64,000 nt of DNA, from positions 62,001-126,000 of the forward strand of contig JAFTIR010000013.1 of NCBI GenBank assembly GCA_017456765.1, read 5' to 3'. Origin of the DNA: Clostridia bacterium (lineage in GTDB: Bacteria; Bacillota; Clostridia; Oscillospirales; CAG-382). Shown piece by piece: positions 1-9,541 of this stretch. The notes below the pieces were generated by a model. That model was not told the origin of the DNA. It saw only the letters and a list, made by a program, of their open reading frames with translations, and made no database searches. Each line of letters opens with the position of its first letter. Position 1 is the stretch's first letter. The translations under genes were made by a program, and so were the position numbers.

Positions 1-143
1 TTGTTTTCAACAACATCTTTGTTTTCGTCAAGATTTGCACCGCTTGCATTTTCGTCTGCGGGATTTTCAACAGTACATGCCGCAAAGCACATAACAGCAA
101 GAAGAGCTACCATAACGAGTGATAAAATCTTTGTAAATTTCAT
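1..143 (-). CDS. Lipoprotein, N-terminal part only (cut by window edge)
   Basis: Only the first 47 codons are inside the window. They encode a lysine-containing n-region, a hydrophobic stretch and a lipobox ending FAAC, with the lipidated Cys at about residue 23. A polar Asp/Glu/Asn-rich linker follows, typical of the region after the anchor in Gram-positive lipoproteins. The ATG at 141-143 is preceded by a good ribosome site (AAGGAGA) and a canonical promoter. The functional domain lies outside the window, so substrate or role cannot be named; solute-binding protein is a common possibility but is not shown here. Confidence 0.85.
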   Translation of the reverse strand, partial: MKFTKILSLVMVALLAVMCFAACTVENPADENASGANLDENKDVVEN

Positions 144-179
144 AAGTAAAATCTCCTTTATAAAAATATTTACGTCTAA

Positions 180-208
180 ATTATATTCCCACCTCTCGAA
201 AAAGTCAA
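180..208 (-). promoter_or_regulatory. Sigma-A type promoter of the edge lipoprotein gene
   Basis: On the minus strand TTGACT (203-208) and TATAAT (180-185) are separated by exactly 17 bp, about 40 bp upstream of the lipoprotein start. No operator-like dyad is obvious. Confidence 0.8.
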
Positions 209-263
209 TAGTTTTGTGATATTTTTGGCAATTTCACTGTATAAAACGCGTTTATGCACACAT

Positions 264-1640
264 TTATGCACTTTTTGTATCATTTTTCAAGGATTTAAGA
301 AAACAAACAAGCAAAAACAGTGACACGAATATTGAGAGAATTTCGGCTGTAGGTGTTGCAATTACGATACCCGTTTCATCAAGGTATTTCTTAAACAGGA
401 ACATTAGAGGAATATCAAATATGCCCTTACGCATAATTGATGTGAGAAGTGAGTAGAATTTTCTTCCCGTCGCCTGAAATACGGTGTTCATAAGATATGT
501 CATTGCGCAAAAAACAACGGCAATTGCAAGGGTGGGAAGAAGTTTTACACCCTTGACAATCGTTTCGGGTTCATCAATGAAAAATTTTATAATGGGTTCG
601 GGGAAGGTTCTGTAGACAAAGGTACAGAGAAGCGAAAATGCAATCGTTATGCCAAAGGTAAATACAACCGTCTTTTTCATGCGGTCAAAGTTTTTTGCGG
701 CAAAGTTGTAGCCGATAAGGGGAAGCACGCCCTGCGTAAGTCCCATATTTATGTTAAAAGCAAGAGTATTCGACTTTTTTGCAATACCGAGACCTGCAAC
801 TGCGGCAGTACCGTAGTCGCTCATGAGCTTATTTGCCGCAATGTTTGAAACCATGGCAAGGCAGGTCGAAAGGCAGGCAGGAGCGCCCGTTGCAAGCACT
901 TCAAGGGCAACGCCGCCCCTCAACGAGAATTGCTTGGGGTTTAATGTAAAAACCTCCTCATCGGATTTCAGCATATAGATAATGAAAATAACAGTCGACA
1001 CGGAGTTAGACAGCATTGTAGCTATTGCCGCGCCTGCAACCTCGTGTCCTTTGGGAAGTATTACGAACATAAAAAGTGGATCGAGGATAGTATTGAGAAT
1101 AGCACCGAAGGACATGACAATTCCCGAAACCTTCGCCTTACCGACGGAGCGCACAAGGTGTCCGAAGAGACTGGAGAGCATTGTAGGAACACCGCCTACG
1201 ACAATCGTCCAGAAAAGGTATTCCATTATATACTTTTCGCTATTTTTATCTCCGCCGATTAAATACACGAGATTTTTGCCGAAGAAATATATCAGCACCG
1301 AATAAGCAATTGCCGCCGCAATTCCTCCCCACAGAGCAAAGGAAAAAGCCCTTTTTGCATCGTCCGGTTTCTTTGCACCGAGCGAGCGCGAAATCATACT
1401 TGAGCCGCCAATGCCAAAGAGGTTTGAAAGTCCCGTCATGACGATGAACAGGGGCATGGCAACCGATACCGCCGCAACTGCTGCTTCATCTCCCGTTCTA
1501 CCGACAAACCAGGTGTCGGCAAAGTTATATATAATTGTCAGAATCTGGGATATTACCGTTGGCACGACAAGCGTGAGGACTGCCGTGGGAATGGGGGCTT
1601 TCTCAAAAAGGTAGGTACGCCTGTCTTGGTTTTTTGTCAT
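264..1640 (-). CDS. MATE family multidrug/cation efflux transporter
   Basis: 458 residues, the usual length for a 12-helix MATE exporter, predicted to sit in the cytoplasmic membrane and export organic cations or drugs against Na+ or H+. Visible family signs are the N-terminal segment with PTVISQ and NFADTWFVGR around residues 28-50, and a second homologous half starting near residue 240. The start is supported by AAGAAGG just upstream of the ATG. It is monocistronic: a repeat element lies upstream and the lipoprotein promoter downstream. Substrate cannot be inferred. A second MATE gene lies at 31678-33015. Confidence 0.93.
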   Translation of the reverse strand: MTKNQDRRTYLFEKAPIPTAVLTLVVPTVISQILTIIYNFADTWFVGRTGDEAAVAAVSVAMPLFIVMTGLSNLFGIGGSSMISRSLGAKKPDDAKRAFSFALWGGIAAAIAYSVLIYFFGKNLVYLIGGDKNSEKYIMEYLFWTIVVGGVPTMLSSLFGHLVRSVGKAKVSGIVMSFGAILNTILDPLFMFVILPKGHEVAGAAIATMLSNSVSTVIFIIYMLKSDEEVFTLNPKQFSLRGGVALEVLATGAPACLSTCLAMVSNIAANKLMSDYGTAAVAGLGIAKKSNTLAFNINMGLTQGVLPLIGYNFAAKNFDRMKKTVVFTFGITIAFSLLCTFVYRTFPEPIIKFFIDEPETIVKGVKLLPTLAIAVVFCAMTYLMNTVFQATGRKFYSLLTSIMRKGIFDIPLMFLFKKYLDETGIVIATPTAEILSIFVSLFLLVCFLKSLKNDTKSA

Positions 1641-1691
1641 GTTTTTACCTTCTTTTGTTTTCTATATATTGTTCTATATTGGGAAAGTTAT

Positions 1692-2133
1692 GGGGATTGC
1701 GCAGCTTGCGAGCTGCGGTTTCTCGTACTTTTGTCCCGATACAAAAGTACCAAAAATTCTCCACTCATGTGTCGGAATTTTTCGAGATTCCGACACAAGC
1801 CGTGGCGGCTCTTTTTTATTCTCTACGCAGGAATAAAGAAAACTTGTGTTTTCTCTCACTACTTAAGCTGTATTTGCCTGCCTTTGGCAGGCTATAGCCT
1901 CGCAAAGCGAGGCAAATCACACATATTAGTGGGAAGAAAATTAAGTCTTTTGCAAACACTTTGTTGAGTCGAGCCTCCACGGGTCGGGAAAGCCCGACAG
2001 CACATTTGTCATTTTGGCGGTTTTCTGTATGCCGCCAAAATGACGTATTGTCAGCGGCGACTCGCCGCCGGTTTTGGTGACTTTTTCCGAGTAAAAAGTC
2101 ACGGAAAACGCTGTCCGCAGACAACGGAATCCT
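1692..2133. repeat. MITE-like hairpin element, copy 1
   Basis: About 440 bp with imperfect inverted ends. The left end carries a GC-rich hairpin (GCAGCTTGCGAGCTGC), an A/T hairpin (GTACTTTTG / CAAAAGTAC), the linker CTCCACTCATG, a TGTCGGAAT hairpin and then GAGCCGTGGCGGCTC plus a T-run. The right end has GTGACTTTTT / AAAAAGTCAC and finishes GGAATCC. The middle holds a GCCTGCC / GGCAGGC dyad and a CCTCGC / GCGAGG dyad. A second module (about 1980-2073) has TCATTTTGGCGG / CCGCCAAAATGA, also present in the copies at 20.7 and 34.5 kb. No credible coding sequence. Confidence 0.8.
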
Positions 2134-2644
2134 TTCGCTTCTTTAACTAAAAAGAAGAAGATACACTAAATCCCGACCGCCGGAGCCTCCGTGGTCGGGA
2201 TGAAGATAGTGCAATAAAATCAAGAAATATTAAAATGTCTTGTTGGGTTTTGTCAGGCTTTCCCGACCCCGCCGCGACCGTAGATTTGCATTGAAGAAAC
2301 CCTGCTCTCGCAAGGGTGGTGTCCTACCTTTGGCTCTGTGCTACCAGCATCCGACACTTTCCGGTCCTTTTCCGACCTGTTTCATTCGGGGAGCGGGAAA
2401 GTACGGGAGGTCTGCATCGGCTTTCCGGACTGCGGACTCCAATTTCTGAATGTGGGTTTATAAATACAAATCATACGTGAAGGGCAGGCGGGTAACACCC
2501 GCTGAAATTCACGGCGCGGAGTCCGCGCTGACAATTAACGATATATTCTTGTGCGAAGCACACCCTCGTGGTCGCTTAACAAACCTCATTGGGTCAGCAT
2601 AAACACCACCGACAAAACTCATTCCTAATTCCTAATTCCTAATT
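2134..2644. repeat. Repeat mosaic downstream of copy 1
   Basis: No gene is credible here. The stretch contains a strong hairpin at 2170-2201 (ATCCCGACC / GGTCGGGAT), several smaller GC-rich dyads, and a block at about 2530-2585 (CGATATAT, then CCTCGTGGTCGCTTAA) that recurs at 31550-31605. It ends in three ATTCCTA heptamers (2621-2644). Short open frames inside it are by-products of the repeats. Confidence 0.6.
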
Positions 2645-2675
2645 TCATAAAAGAGTATGCTCTTTTATGAGAAAA

Positions 2676-2978
2676 TTATTCTTCGGGAGTGTCAAGAGCG
2701 TCGTGGTCGATGTCACCCATGAATTCATCCTCAAAAGCATCAGCCGCCTTATCGAATTCATCATCGTCATCGATAGTGACAAGAATTTCCTCGCCGTCCT
2801 CATCCTCTGTGAGCTTGAGGATAACATATTCATCCTCTGCGCCCTCTACGGGAAGAAGAGCAACATAGGTCACGCCGTCTATTTCCATGCTGCCGATAAG
2901 CTCAAAATCGCTTTCGACACCGTTTTCGTCGGTAAGAGTAAATATTTCCTGTTCAAATTCAAGTGTTTCGTCTGCCAT
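2676..2978 (-). CDS. DUF1292 family small acidic protein
   Basis: 100 residues, highly acidic, with the DUF1292 pattern: an N-terminal TLTDENGVESDFELIG segment followed by a VTYVALLP strand and an EYVILKL strand, then a Glu/Asp-rich tail. Related proteins (YrzB type) are widespread in Firmicutes, often near ruvX/yrrK, and their function is unknown. Probably cytoplasmic. The start has GGAGG upstream and its own promoter at 3014-3042. The acidic C-terminal 35 residues are longer than in short family members. Confidence 0.85.
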   Translation of the reverse strand: MADETLEFEQEIFTLTDENGVESDFELIGSMEIDGVTYVALLPVEGAEDEYVILKLTEDEDGEEILVTIDDDDEFDKAADAFEDEFMGDIDHDALDTPEE

Positions 2979-3013
2979 TGTAAAAAATCCTCCGTTCTTT
3001 GGTGGTATACCTT

Positions 3014-3042
3014 ATTCTATCTCATTTTAATGCCGATGTCAA
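3014..3042 (-). promoter_or_regulatory. Promoter of the DUF1292 gene
   Basis: Minus strand TTGACA (3037-3042), 17-bp spacer, TAGAAT (3014-3019). It shows that the gene is not simply cotranscribed with rarA. Confidence 0.75.
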
Positions 3043-3090
3043 TAGAAAAAACAACAATTAAACGCCCAAAATGCACGTATTTACGACATT

Positions 3091-4350
3091 TTACGACTGT
3101 TTTGTATCACTTTTTACTTTTTTCCAGTATTCCTTTGCCGCACTTTCGGTCTTGTTGTCACCGTATTGGTAATACACTCTGTCCTTTATGTCGTCGGGAA
3201 GATACTGCTGGGGATAGTAGTGATTCGGGTACGGGTGGGGATATACATAGCCTGCATTTTTGTTTGCCGAGGGCTGCATGGAGTCTCTTATGTAGTCGGG
3301 CATTATCTGACCGAGACCCTTATGTACATCTTCTGCCGCAAGGGCATAAGCATCATGCGCGGAGTTTGACTTTGGAAGCGTTGCAAGATAGATTACAGCT
3401 TCAGCCAAAGGAAGCCTTGCCTCGGGAAGTCCGAGCTGCACTGCATTGTCACAACACGCCTTGACCACGCACACCGCCATCGGATGCGCAAGTCCTATAT
3501 CCTCGGAGGCAATTACGAGAAGTCTGCGAATTGGCGAAAGCAAGTCTCCTCCCTCAAGAAGACGGGCAAGATAAAAGAGCGCCGCATTTTCATCAGAGCC
3601 GCGTATAGACTTCTGGAACGCAGAAAGCAGGTCATAGTGCTCATTTGAGTCCTTGTCAAGCTTCAAACCGAAGCCTGCTATCGACTGCTCTGCAAGCTCC
3701 TCTGTGAGAGCACCGTCAGATGCACTGTAGCATATTTCAAGCGCCCCGATTGCACGGCGAACATCGCCGTTTGCCGCATGGGAAATGTAGTCAATCGCCT
3801 TTTCCCTCTCGGCTTCGTCAAACGCCGTCTTTTCCCCATCTTTGTCAAGAATTGACACGGCACGAAGAAGCGCCTTCTTTATTTCGGACGCCTTGCAGGG
3901 GCGAAACTCAAAAACAGAGCATCTTGAGAGTACGGCGGGATATATTGAAAAATACGGATTGTCCGTAGTAGAACAGATAAGGGTTATTCTGCCGTCCTCG
4001 ATAAATTCGAGAATTGTCTGCTGTTGCTTTTTGTTAAAATACTGAATTTCGTCGATATAGAGAAGTATGCCGTCCGCCCCAAAAAGGGTGGTGGTTTCGG
4101 CAAGCACTTCTTTGATGTCCGAAAGGGACGCGTTTGTGGCATTGATTTTGCGAAGCGTCATGCCGCTTTTTTCAGCGATAATTCTTGCTATTGTCGTCTT
4201 GCCTGTACCCGACGGGCCGTAAAAAACCATGTTGGGTATCTTTCCGCCGTCAGTCATTCTGCGAAAAAGGCTTCCTTTTGACAAAAGATGCTCCTGCCCA
4301 ACAACCTCTGATAAATCCTTGGGGCGAAGCGAATCTGCAAGCGGTGCCAT
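3091..4350 (-). CDS. rarA: Replication-associated recombination protein A (RarA/MgsA), AAA+ ATPase
   Basis: 419 residues from the chosen start. RarA is a clamp-loader-like AAA+ ATPase that acts at stalled forks and gaps. Walker A GPSGTGKTT lies at about residues 45-53 and Walker B LLYIDE at about 96-101, followed by a sensor-1 segment with STTDNPYF and the C-terminal RarA/MgsA tetramerisation region (LLEGGDLLSPIRRLLVIASE). The open frame extends 16 codons upstream, but the ATG at 4348-4350 has AAAGGAG eight bases before it and begins with the conserved MAPLADSLRPK. It lies 31 bp after the DUF4340 gene, so it may share the exporter transcript. Confidence 0.93.
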   Translation of the reverse strand: MAPLADSLRPKDLSEVVGQEHLLSKGSLFRRMTDGGKIPNMVFYGPSGTGKTTIARIIAEKSGMTLRKINATNASLSDIKEVLAETTTLFGADGILLYIDEIQYFNKKQQQTILEFIEDGRITLICSTTDNPYFSIYPAVLSRCSVFEFRPCKASEIKKALLRAVSILDKDGEKTAFDEAEREKAIDYISHAANGDVRRAIGALEICYSASDGALTEELAEQSIAGFGLKLDKDSNEHYDLLSAFQKSIRGSDENAALFYLARLLEGGDLLSPIRRLLVIASEDIGLAHPMAVCVVKACCDNAVQLGLPEARLPLAEAVIYLATLPKSNSAHDAYALAAEDVHKGLGQIMPDYIRDSMQPSANKNAGYVYPHPYPNHYYPQQYLPDDIKDRVYYQYGDNKTESAAKEYWKKVKSDTKQS

Positions 4351-4381
4351 AACGTCATCTCCTTTCGCGGCAGGTTGTCGC

Positions 4382-6016
4382 TTAAAATTCCGATGCAATT
4401 TCTTCGCCGTTCAAAAGTTTCTCGGAATTTGAAAGTATTGTTTCAATCCATTTTCTGTCGGTCTTAAAGCCGCCCTTACCGTCAATAACCATGTGACAGC
4501 TCATTGTTGATTCACTGTAAAAATCAAACACCATTTTTTCTCCGCTGTCCAGAGTAACGATAAAGGTAAGGTCGTGCTTATGTGTATCTTCAACCGTTCC
4601 TTCAATTGAGGAATATCCTGCGATTGTTACATTCAGAAGTGAAATATAGAACTGTCTGAACGAAGGAACGTCGATTGTCTTATTACCTGTGCTTTCCTTA
4701 ACCGAAAGACTATCTCTCTCGCCGGAGACAACATAGTTTACTGTTTTTTCACCGTATCTGAGCTCTATCTGAGCAATGTCGTCAATATTGTACTGGAACA
4801 CGTTCTCCTGGAACAGTTCTACAATATCATACTCAAGGAAGTTAAGGCTTGACTCGGCAACAGGTACAATTGTGTCCTGATATTCGCTGTAGACATAGTA
4901 GTATACCCCACTGTCCGTCTGCTCTTTGTTTCCGACAGAAATATTATACCGTTCACCGTCAAATGAAAATCTTATTTCATAAGCAGGCTGCAGAAGTCCA
5001 TGTTCAGAAAGTATTTCATCTGCATTTTCTTTTTTGGAAACACCGTACTCCAGAACACCTGCGCCCGAAAGGCTTACAGCTTTCTGGAACATATCGTAAA
5101 GTGTGTCGGTGCTTAGCACAAAATTCTTTGCAGGGTATGTCATTCTGTGAAGCTGATTTTTAAGAACACCTACTCTTTCCTCATCTGGAATAATTTCACA
5201 CGAGAAGAAAAGCTCTGAATTTTTGGTAAGCGAAAAATCCGACAGGTAATTTCCCTGCTGTTCGCCGAGGGGTCTTACAATCTCAGGGGACAGATAATAC
5301 CTTACATCGTTAAGAAAGTTCTCGGCTCCGCTGTCCATAACATAAATCTGCTTTTTGTCGGCATGCTTCATATAATAACGTGTACCGCCTATTTCGCGGT
5401 TTCCGACATATACCGTATGCTTTTCACCGTTCTTTGACAAAACCTCAACCTTTGCAAGGCAGTCTTCTTCTGTAAGACCGTAGTCAGACGCCTTTTGGGG
5501 CTTTTCAACATACGTGTCCGCAAGCATATATCTTGCCTGAAGCAAAAGCTCGGAAACAAACTGCTGGTTATAGAGGTTTGCCTCTGCTCCCTTAATGAAG
5601 AAGTTTGCCTTATTGTCACTGAAAATACTGAAACTTCCGTGTTCATTTGTAACCGTTACCATATCAAGGTCTGAAAGGGGGATTTCGGGGAAAATATAGG
5701 GACGGTAGCTTATTTCAACGTCGTTTTTACGGAAGGTATAGAGAATATCCTTGCCGTCACCCTCTTTTACGTCAAGGGTGTTTTTTGCCCCGTCCTGACG
5801 TATTGCGGCTATATCTCCGAGCAGACTTCTGCCTGCCGTCTTGTCATATATCATAACCTGTGCATCGTCGCCGTAGGAGGTTTTTGCATAAACGGTGTTA
5901 AGTTCTTCCTTGAAAATCACAGGGAAAAGCAAACACATTACCGCCGTGACAACAGCAAGGACAGATAGAACAATAATTAAGATTTTCTGTTTTTTCAGAG
6001 TTGTTCGAGTTTTCAT
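4382..6016 (-). CDS. DUF4340 domain protein of a Gld-type ABC exporter operon
   Basis: 544 residues: one N-terminal membrane helix (about residues 12-35), then a long extracytoplasmic part. DUF4340 proteins recur next to GldA/GldF/GldG-like ABC exporters and look like an accessory membrane-anchored subunit; substrate unknown. The repeated strand-turn pattern (YGLTEEDCLAKVEVL and YGVSKKENADEIL) suggests two similar DUF4340 units near residues 180-300 and 320-440. Its ATG shares one base with the stop of the upstream GldG-like gene (TAATG), implying translational coupling. Confidence 0.85.
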   Translation of the reverse strand: MKTRTTLKKQKILIIVLSVLAVVTAVMCLLFPVIFKEELNTVYAKTSYGDDAQVMIYDKTAGRSLLGDIAAIRQDGAKNTLDVKEGDGKDILYTFRKNDVEISYRPYIFPEIPLSDLDMVTVTNEHGSFSIFSDNKANFFIKGAEANLYNQQFVSELLLQARYMLADTYVEKPQKASDYGLTEEDCLAKVEVLSKNGEKHTVYVGNREIGGTRYYMKHADKKQIYVMDSGAENFLNDVRYYLSPEIVRPLGEQQGNYLSDFSLTKNSELFFSCEIIPDEERVGVLKNQLHRMTYPAKNFVLSTDTLYDMFQKAVSLSGAGVLEYGVSKKENADEILSEHGLLQPAYEIRFSFDGERYNISVGNKEQTDSGVYYYVYSEYQDTIVPVAESSLNFLEYDIVELFQENVFQYNIDDIAQIELRYGEKTVNYVVSGERDSLSVKESTGNKTIDVPSFRQFYISLLNVTIAGYSSIEGTVEDTHKHDLTFIVTLDSGEKMVFDFYSESTMSCHMVIDGKGGFKTDRKWIETILSNSEKLLNGEEIASEF

Positions 6017-7653
6017 TATAAATACTTCCTCTTGATAAATACGGCAATTCCCGCCACTGCAATAATTACAGGGATTACAATGGCAAGCTTTTTCATCATA
6101 CCGTCAGCATCTGCCGTTGTAACCTCAATGGTAGATTCGTCAAGCACCTTAAAGTCAATGTCAAGCGCAGCATAGCTGTTGCCCATCTTTGAGAGCATAT
6201 TCTTGAAAAGGTCTGCGTTTGCAAAGGAGGGGTTATCAAGCTCATTAAGGAATGAACTTGATGCACTTATTACGGCATTGCCCGAATATTCCTTGCTGTC
6301 AACAAGTTTTGTATACTTAGAAAGAGTCATAAGGGGAACATACGGAACCGCTTGAAACTCGTTTTCCACCCACACAATCGCATTTTCAGAAGACGTGACA
6401 ATGGGAGAAATGCTCATGCTTCCCACCTGACTCTTGGGAATATTCATGAGACAGGAAATGCCGAAAGCAGGTTTTATTCCCGTTCCCGATTCACTTATGC
6501 CCTTGTGCATTTTATAGCCTTCACTTTCGGTTTCTGTACTGTAGTAACCCAAAAAACGCCAGTCTTCCTGACTGTTCTGGGTAGTATTTGTCAGGCTTTC
6601 CTTATAGTCATATATAGGCAGCATATTGCTGAGTCTTACGCCAAAGCCATCCTCTGCCAGAGAGAAAAGCTCGGGCATATTCGCGCCGTTCGGGTCAAAG
6701 AACAAAAACAGATTTCCGTAGCTTTCCGTAACATAGTCACGAAGTTTCCTTATTTCATTGACGCTCTTACTCTCGGTAACAAGCGCACTGCCATTCTCTT
6801 TGTTTTCTTCGGCAACGTCTGCTTCTTCGGAAACAGCATTTGCTTCCACATCATTCTGCGCCTGCACCTGTGTTTCTTCGGTCTTTTCGGCAGCTTCAAT
6901 TTCTTTCTTTTCCATACCGATAAAGTCAACTCTGGGATTGCACACAAGAAGCAAATCATATGTGGCAAGCTCTTTGTCGGATACGAGCTTCAAGTCTACC
7001 TCGGAAACATTGTATCCGAAATCTTCAAGGAAATGCTTTACCAAGTGGGTATTCTCTCCGTGTCCCGTAACAAGACCTGCCGAGAGCATATCTTCATCAT
7101 TTCTTGCAGTTGCAAGTATTGCGCTTGTAAGCTTATATTCACCGTCAAAAGCAAAGAGCGCTCCCTCTGTGTTGAGCTTATACATATCATCCCAATTGTA
7201 AATCTTTGAAAGACCGGTAGAGGGGCTGTTTACAATTATGCTGTACAGGTTCAGTTCATCCGTGCTTGTCTTTTTAAACTTGTCAAAGTAGGCAACATCG
7301 CTGAGCTTATCCTTATAAACAACGCTTACATTGTCAAAAGTCTTTTCGTAGCTTTCGGCAAGCATTACTATTGGATTTAATACATCAACGTCTGTAAGTT
7401 TATCCTTATGTGAGCAGAATATGATTTCAACAGGCTTATCAACCGCTGACAGAGCCGCAACAGACGCGTCGCTCACCCCGTAGAGCTGCTCGGTTGTCAT
7501 GTCCACATAAAAACCGCCGTTTCTGCTATCAATATACGAAAGCAAAACATTTATGAGTATTATAAAAATTACAAATACTATTGTAAATACAGCCGCCGAT
7601 GTGCCGTATTTAAATTTTTTGGAGGAAAACTTTTTGTTTGTTTTGTTGTTCAT
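6016..7653 (-). CDS. GldG-like ABC transporter auxiliary protein
   Basis: About 545 residues with an N-terminal helix (about 20-42), a large extracytoplasmic region of the ABC-transporter auxiliary (GldG) type, including GHGENTHLVKHFLEDFGYNV, and a C-terminal membrane helix just before the final KRKYL. An acidic low-complexity insert (Glu/Ala/Val-rich, about residues 255-295) is unusual. TTG codons four and five codons upstream are open, but the ATG at 7651-7653 fits AAGGA at 12-nt spacing and was preferred; the start is uncertain by a few codons. In Bacteroidetes GldG works with GldA/GldF in gliding and secretion; in Firmicutes the role is unknown. Confidence 0.85.
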   Translation of the reverse strand: MNNKTNKKFSSKKFKYGTSAAVFTIVFVIFIILINVLLSYIDSRNGGFYVDMTTEQLYGVSDASVAALSAVDKPVEIIFCSHKDKLTDVDVLNPIVMLAESYEKTFDNVSVVYKDKLSDVAYFDKFKKTSTDELNLYSIIVNSPSTGLSKIYNWDDMYKLNTEGALFAFDGEYKLTSAILATARNDEDMLSAGLVTGHGENTHLVKHFLEDFGYNVSEVDLKLVSDKELATYDLLLVCNPRVDFIGMEKKEIEAAEKTEETQVQAQNDVEANAVSEEADVAEENKENGSALVTESKSVNEIRKLRDYVTESYGNLFLFFDPNGANMPELFSLAEDGFGVRLSNMLPIYDYKESLTNTTQNSQEDWRFLGYYSTETESEGYKMHKGISESGTGIKPAFGISCLMNIPKSQVGSMSISPIVTSSENAIVWVENEFQAVPYVPLMTLSKYTKLVDSKEYSGNAVISASSSFLNELDNPSFANADLFKNMLSKMGNSYAALDIDFKVLDESTIEVTTADADGMMKKLAIVIPVIIAVAGIAVFIKRKYL

Positions 7654-7693
7654 TGTATTCAACAATCCTTCTTTATATTTTGTGAGGAGTTTT

Positions 7694-7714
7694 ACCGCCC
7701 CGCTTTATGGCGGT
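7694..7714. repeat. Small hairpin repeat (GACCGC family) inside the ABC operon
   Basis: ACCGCC / GGCGGT stem followed by CAAACGTGGTT. The right half and the following bases resemble the perfect GTTTGACCGC hairpins at 41218-41248 and 60734-60764. It sits in the 140-bp gap between the permease and the GldG-like gene and may reduce read-through. Confidence 0.55.
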
Positions 7715-7793
7715 CAAACGTGGTTATTTAAGCGATCACGAGGGTTTGTTTTTTCACGAAGATAACCCGTGAATTGCCGGCGGGGGCTCCCCG

Positions 7794-8525
7794 CTAGTCC
7801 CAGCGTCTCTTTTCGTATACCCTTACCGTAAGGAAAAGGAATACCGCCGAAAGACTTATGTAATATATAAGTGCCGTGATGTCAAAAATACCTCTTTGAA
7901 ATCCTGCGAATCGGTCCATAACAGAAAACCACTTGACAATTACTCTTATAACATTGTTGTTTATACCGGTTGCAAATGCCTGGCTTGCCATGATAAGTGC
8001 AAACACGCCGATTGAAACAACTGCGGATATTATCTGATTTTCCGTAAGAGATGAAATGAAAAGACCTATCGCAATAAATGCCGCACCTATGAGAAGAACA
8101 CCTATGATACAGCCGATAAATGTCGGAATATTCATCTTGGCAATTACATACTCCTGCGTTTTTGCAAGATTATGGAGCGCAAGCATATTGAGAAGCGACG
8201 AAAATCCGAGTGTTCCCGCAAAAATAGTGAGGGCAGCAAAGAACTTTGCGCAAACAACACCAACAAGGCTCACGGGGCTTGTGAGAAGAAGCTGCTCCGT
8301 TCCCAGCTTCTTTTCTTCAGACAGAAGCTTCATTGTAAGAAGCGGAATAAGTATTACGAAAAACATAAGAACCATCGCAAAATACGCAGAGGTGTTTGTC
8401 GAGCCTGCCGAAACGGTAGTGGAAACAAAGCACACACCGGAAATTGCAAAGAAGATGGCGGAAAAAACATATCCTATAGGCGACTTGAAGTACGCCATGA
8501 GCTCTCTTTTGTAAATTGCACTCAT
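7794..8525 (-). CDS. ABC-2 type permease (GldF-like)
   Basis: 243 residues with six predicted membrane helices, starting MSAIYKRELMAYFKSPIGYVF as in ABC-2/GldF permeases, with the segment TMKLLSEEKKLGTEQLLLTSP (about residues 64-84) that links helix 2 to the coupling region. It partners the ATPase encoded immediately upstream; the stop of the ATPase gene abuts this ATG without a gap. The complex probably moves an unknown substrate across the cytoplasmic membrane together with the GldG/DUF4340 subunits. Confidence 0.9.
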   Translation of the reverse strand: MSAIYKRELMAYFKSPIGYVFSAIFFAISGVCFVSTTVSAGSTNTSAYFAMVLMFFVILIPLLTMKLLSEEKKLGTEQLLLTSPVSLVGVVCAKFFAALTIFAGTLGFSSLLNMLALHNLAKTQEYVIAKMNIPTFIGCIIGVLLIGAAFIAIGLFISSLTENQIISAVVSIGVFALIMASQAFATGINNNVIRVIVKWFSVMDRFAGFQRGIFDITALIYYISLSAVFLFLTVRVYEKRRWD

Positions 8526-9470
8526 TTATTTTTCCTCCTTCTTGTTCTTGTCAATGATTGCTATAAATACGTCCTCAAGGCTTGCGCTGAATGCCTCAAG
8601 TCCTATCATCTGCCAACCGCGGTTTGCTATCATGTTGAATATGGGTTTTCTTATGTCGGCGTTTGTGTCGGCTTCAACAAGGAATGAGGTACTGTCGCCG
8701 TCACGCTCGGGAAGAATTTCCGCTCCCTTTACACCGTTTATTGCACCGAGGGATGAGAGAATCTCGTTTCTCGGACCGCACACCTTTACCTTCATCTTGC
8801 GTACACCCGTCACCGCCTCAAGCTCATCCGTCTTTGCGTTGGCAACAATTCTGCCCTTGTCAATGATGACAACTCTGTCGCACACGGCGTTTACTTCGGG
8901 CAGAATATGGGTGCTGAGAATTACGGTGTGCGTCTTTCCGAGTGAGCTTATAAGGTCTCTGATCTCGATAATCTGTTTTGGGTCAAGACCTACTGTAGGC
9001 TCGTCGAAAATAAGAATGTCGGGGGAAGAAATAAGTGCCTGAGCAATACCGACTCTCTGTCTGTAACCCTTTGAAAGATGTCCGATGGGGCGTTTATATA
9101 CGTCGCCTATATTTATAACATCCACGATTTCCTTAATGTGCTTCTTTTTGTTTAGATTACACTTTTTAAGGTCAAACACAAAGTCAAGATATTCCTTGAC
9201 GGTCATGTCAAGATAAAGCGGAGGATGCTCGGGTAAAAATCCGATGTGCTTCTTTGCCTCCATGGGATTTTCAAGAATATCGTAGCCTGCTATCTTGACT
9301 GTACCGCTTGTAGCCGAAAGGTAGCCTGTGAGAATATTCATGGTTGTACTCTTTCCTGCACCATTAGGTCCGAGAAAGCCTACAATCTCTCCCTTTTCGA
9401 CATTGAAGCTTATGTCATTTACTGCATAGTTTTTTCCGTACTTTTTAACGAGGTTTGAAATCTCAATCAT
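8526..9470 (-). CDS. ABC transporter ATP-binding protein (GldA-like)
   Basis: 314 residues. Walker A GPNGAGKSTT (about 34-43), Q-loop region GFLPEHPPLY, signature LSKGYRQRVG (about 133-142), Walker B ILIFDEPTVGLD (about 153-164) and the H-loop STHILPE are all intact. The C-terminal 85 residues are the regulatory extension common in CcmA/GldA-type exporter ATPases. First gene of the operon ATPase - permease - GldG-like - DUF4340, with rarA close behind. Confidence 0.93.
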   Translation of the reverse strand: MIEISNLVKKYGKNYAVNDISFNVEKGEIVGFLGPNGAGKSTTMNILTGYLSATSGTVKIAGYDILENPMEAKKHIGFLPEHPPLYLDMTVKEYLDFVFDLKKCNLNKKKHIKEIVDVINIGDVYKRPIGHLSKGYRQRVGIAQALISSPDILIFDEPTVGLDPKQIIEIRDLISSLGKTHTVILSTHILPEVNAVCDRVVIIDKGRIVANAKTDELEAVTGVRKMKVKVCGPRNEILSSLGAINGVKGAEILPERDGDSTSFLVEADTNADIRKPIFNMIANRGWQMIGLEAFSASLEDVFIAIIDKNKKEEK

Positions 9471-9541
9471 AGATTTGCTTTTCTTCCTTTCGTTTTGTAT
9501 TGCCTTATTATAAAAGACTTATGTGTATTCTGTGTGAAAAT

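Noticed and set aside
2240..2449. Short open frames inside the repeat regions (also near 20.5, 25.4, 31.3 and 34.5 kb)
   Set aside because: They follow the hairpin sequences, lack ribosome sites, and similar frames recur simply because the repeats recur.
6352..7209. 285-codon open frame on the plus strand
   Set aside because: Entirely antisense to the GldG-like gene, low-complexity codon shadow, no ribosome site.
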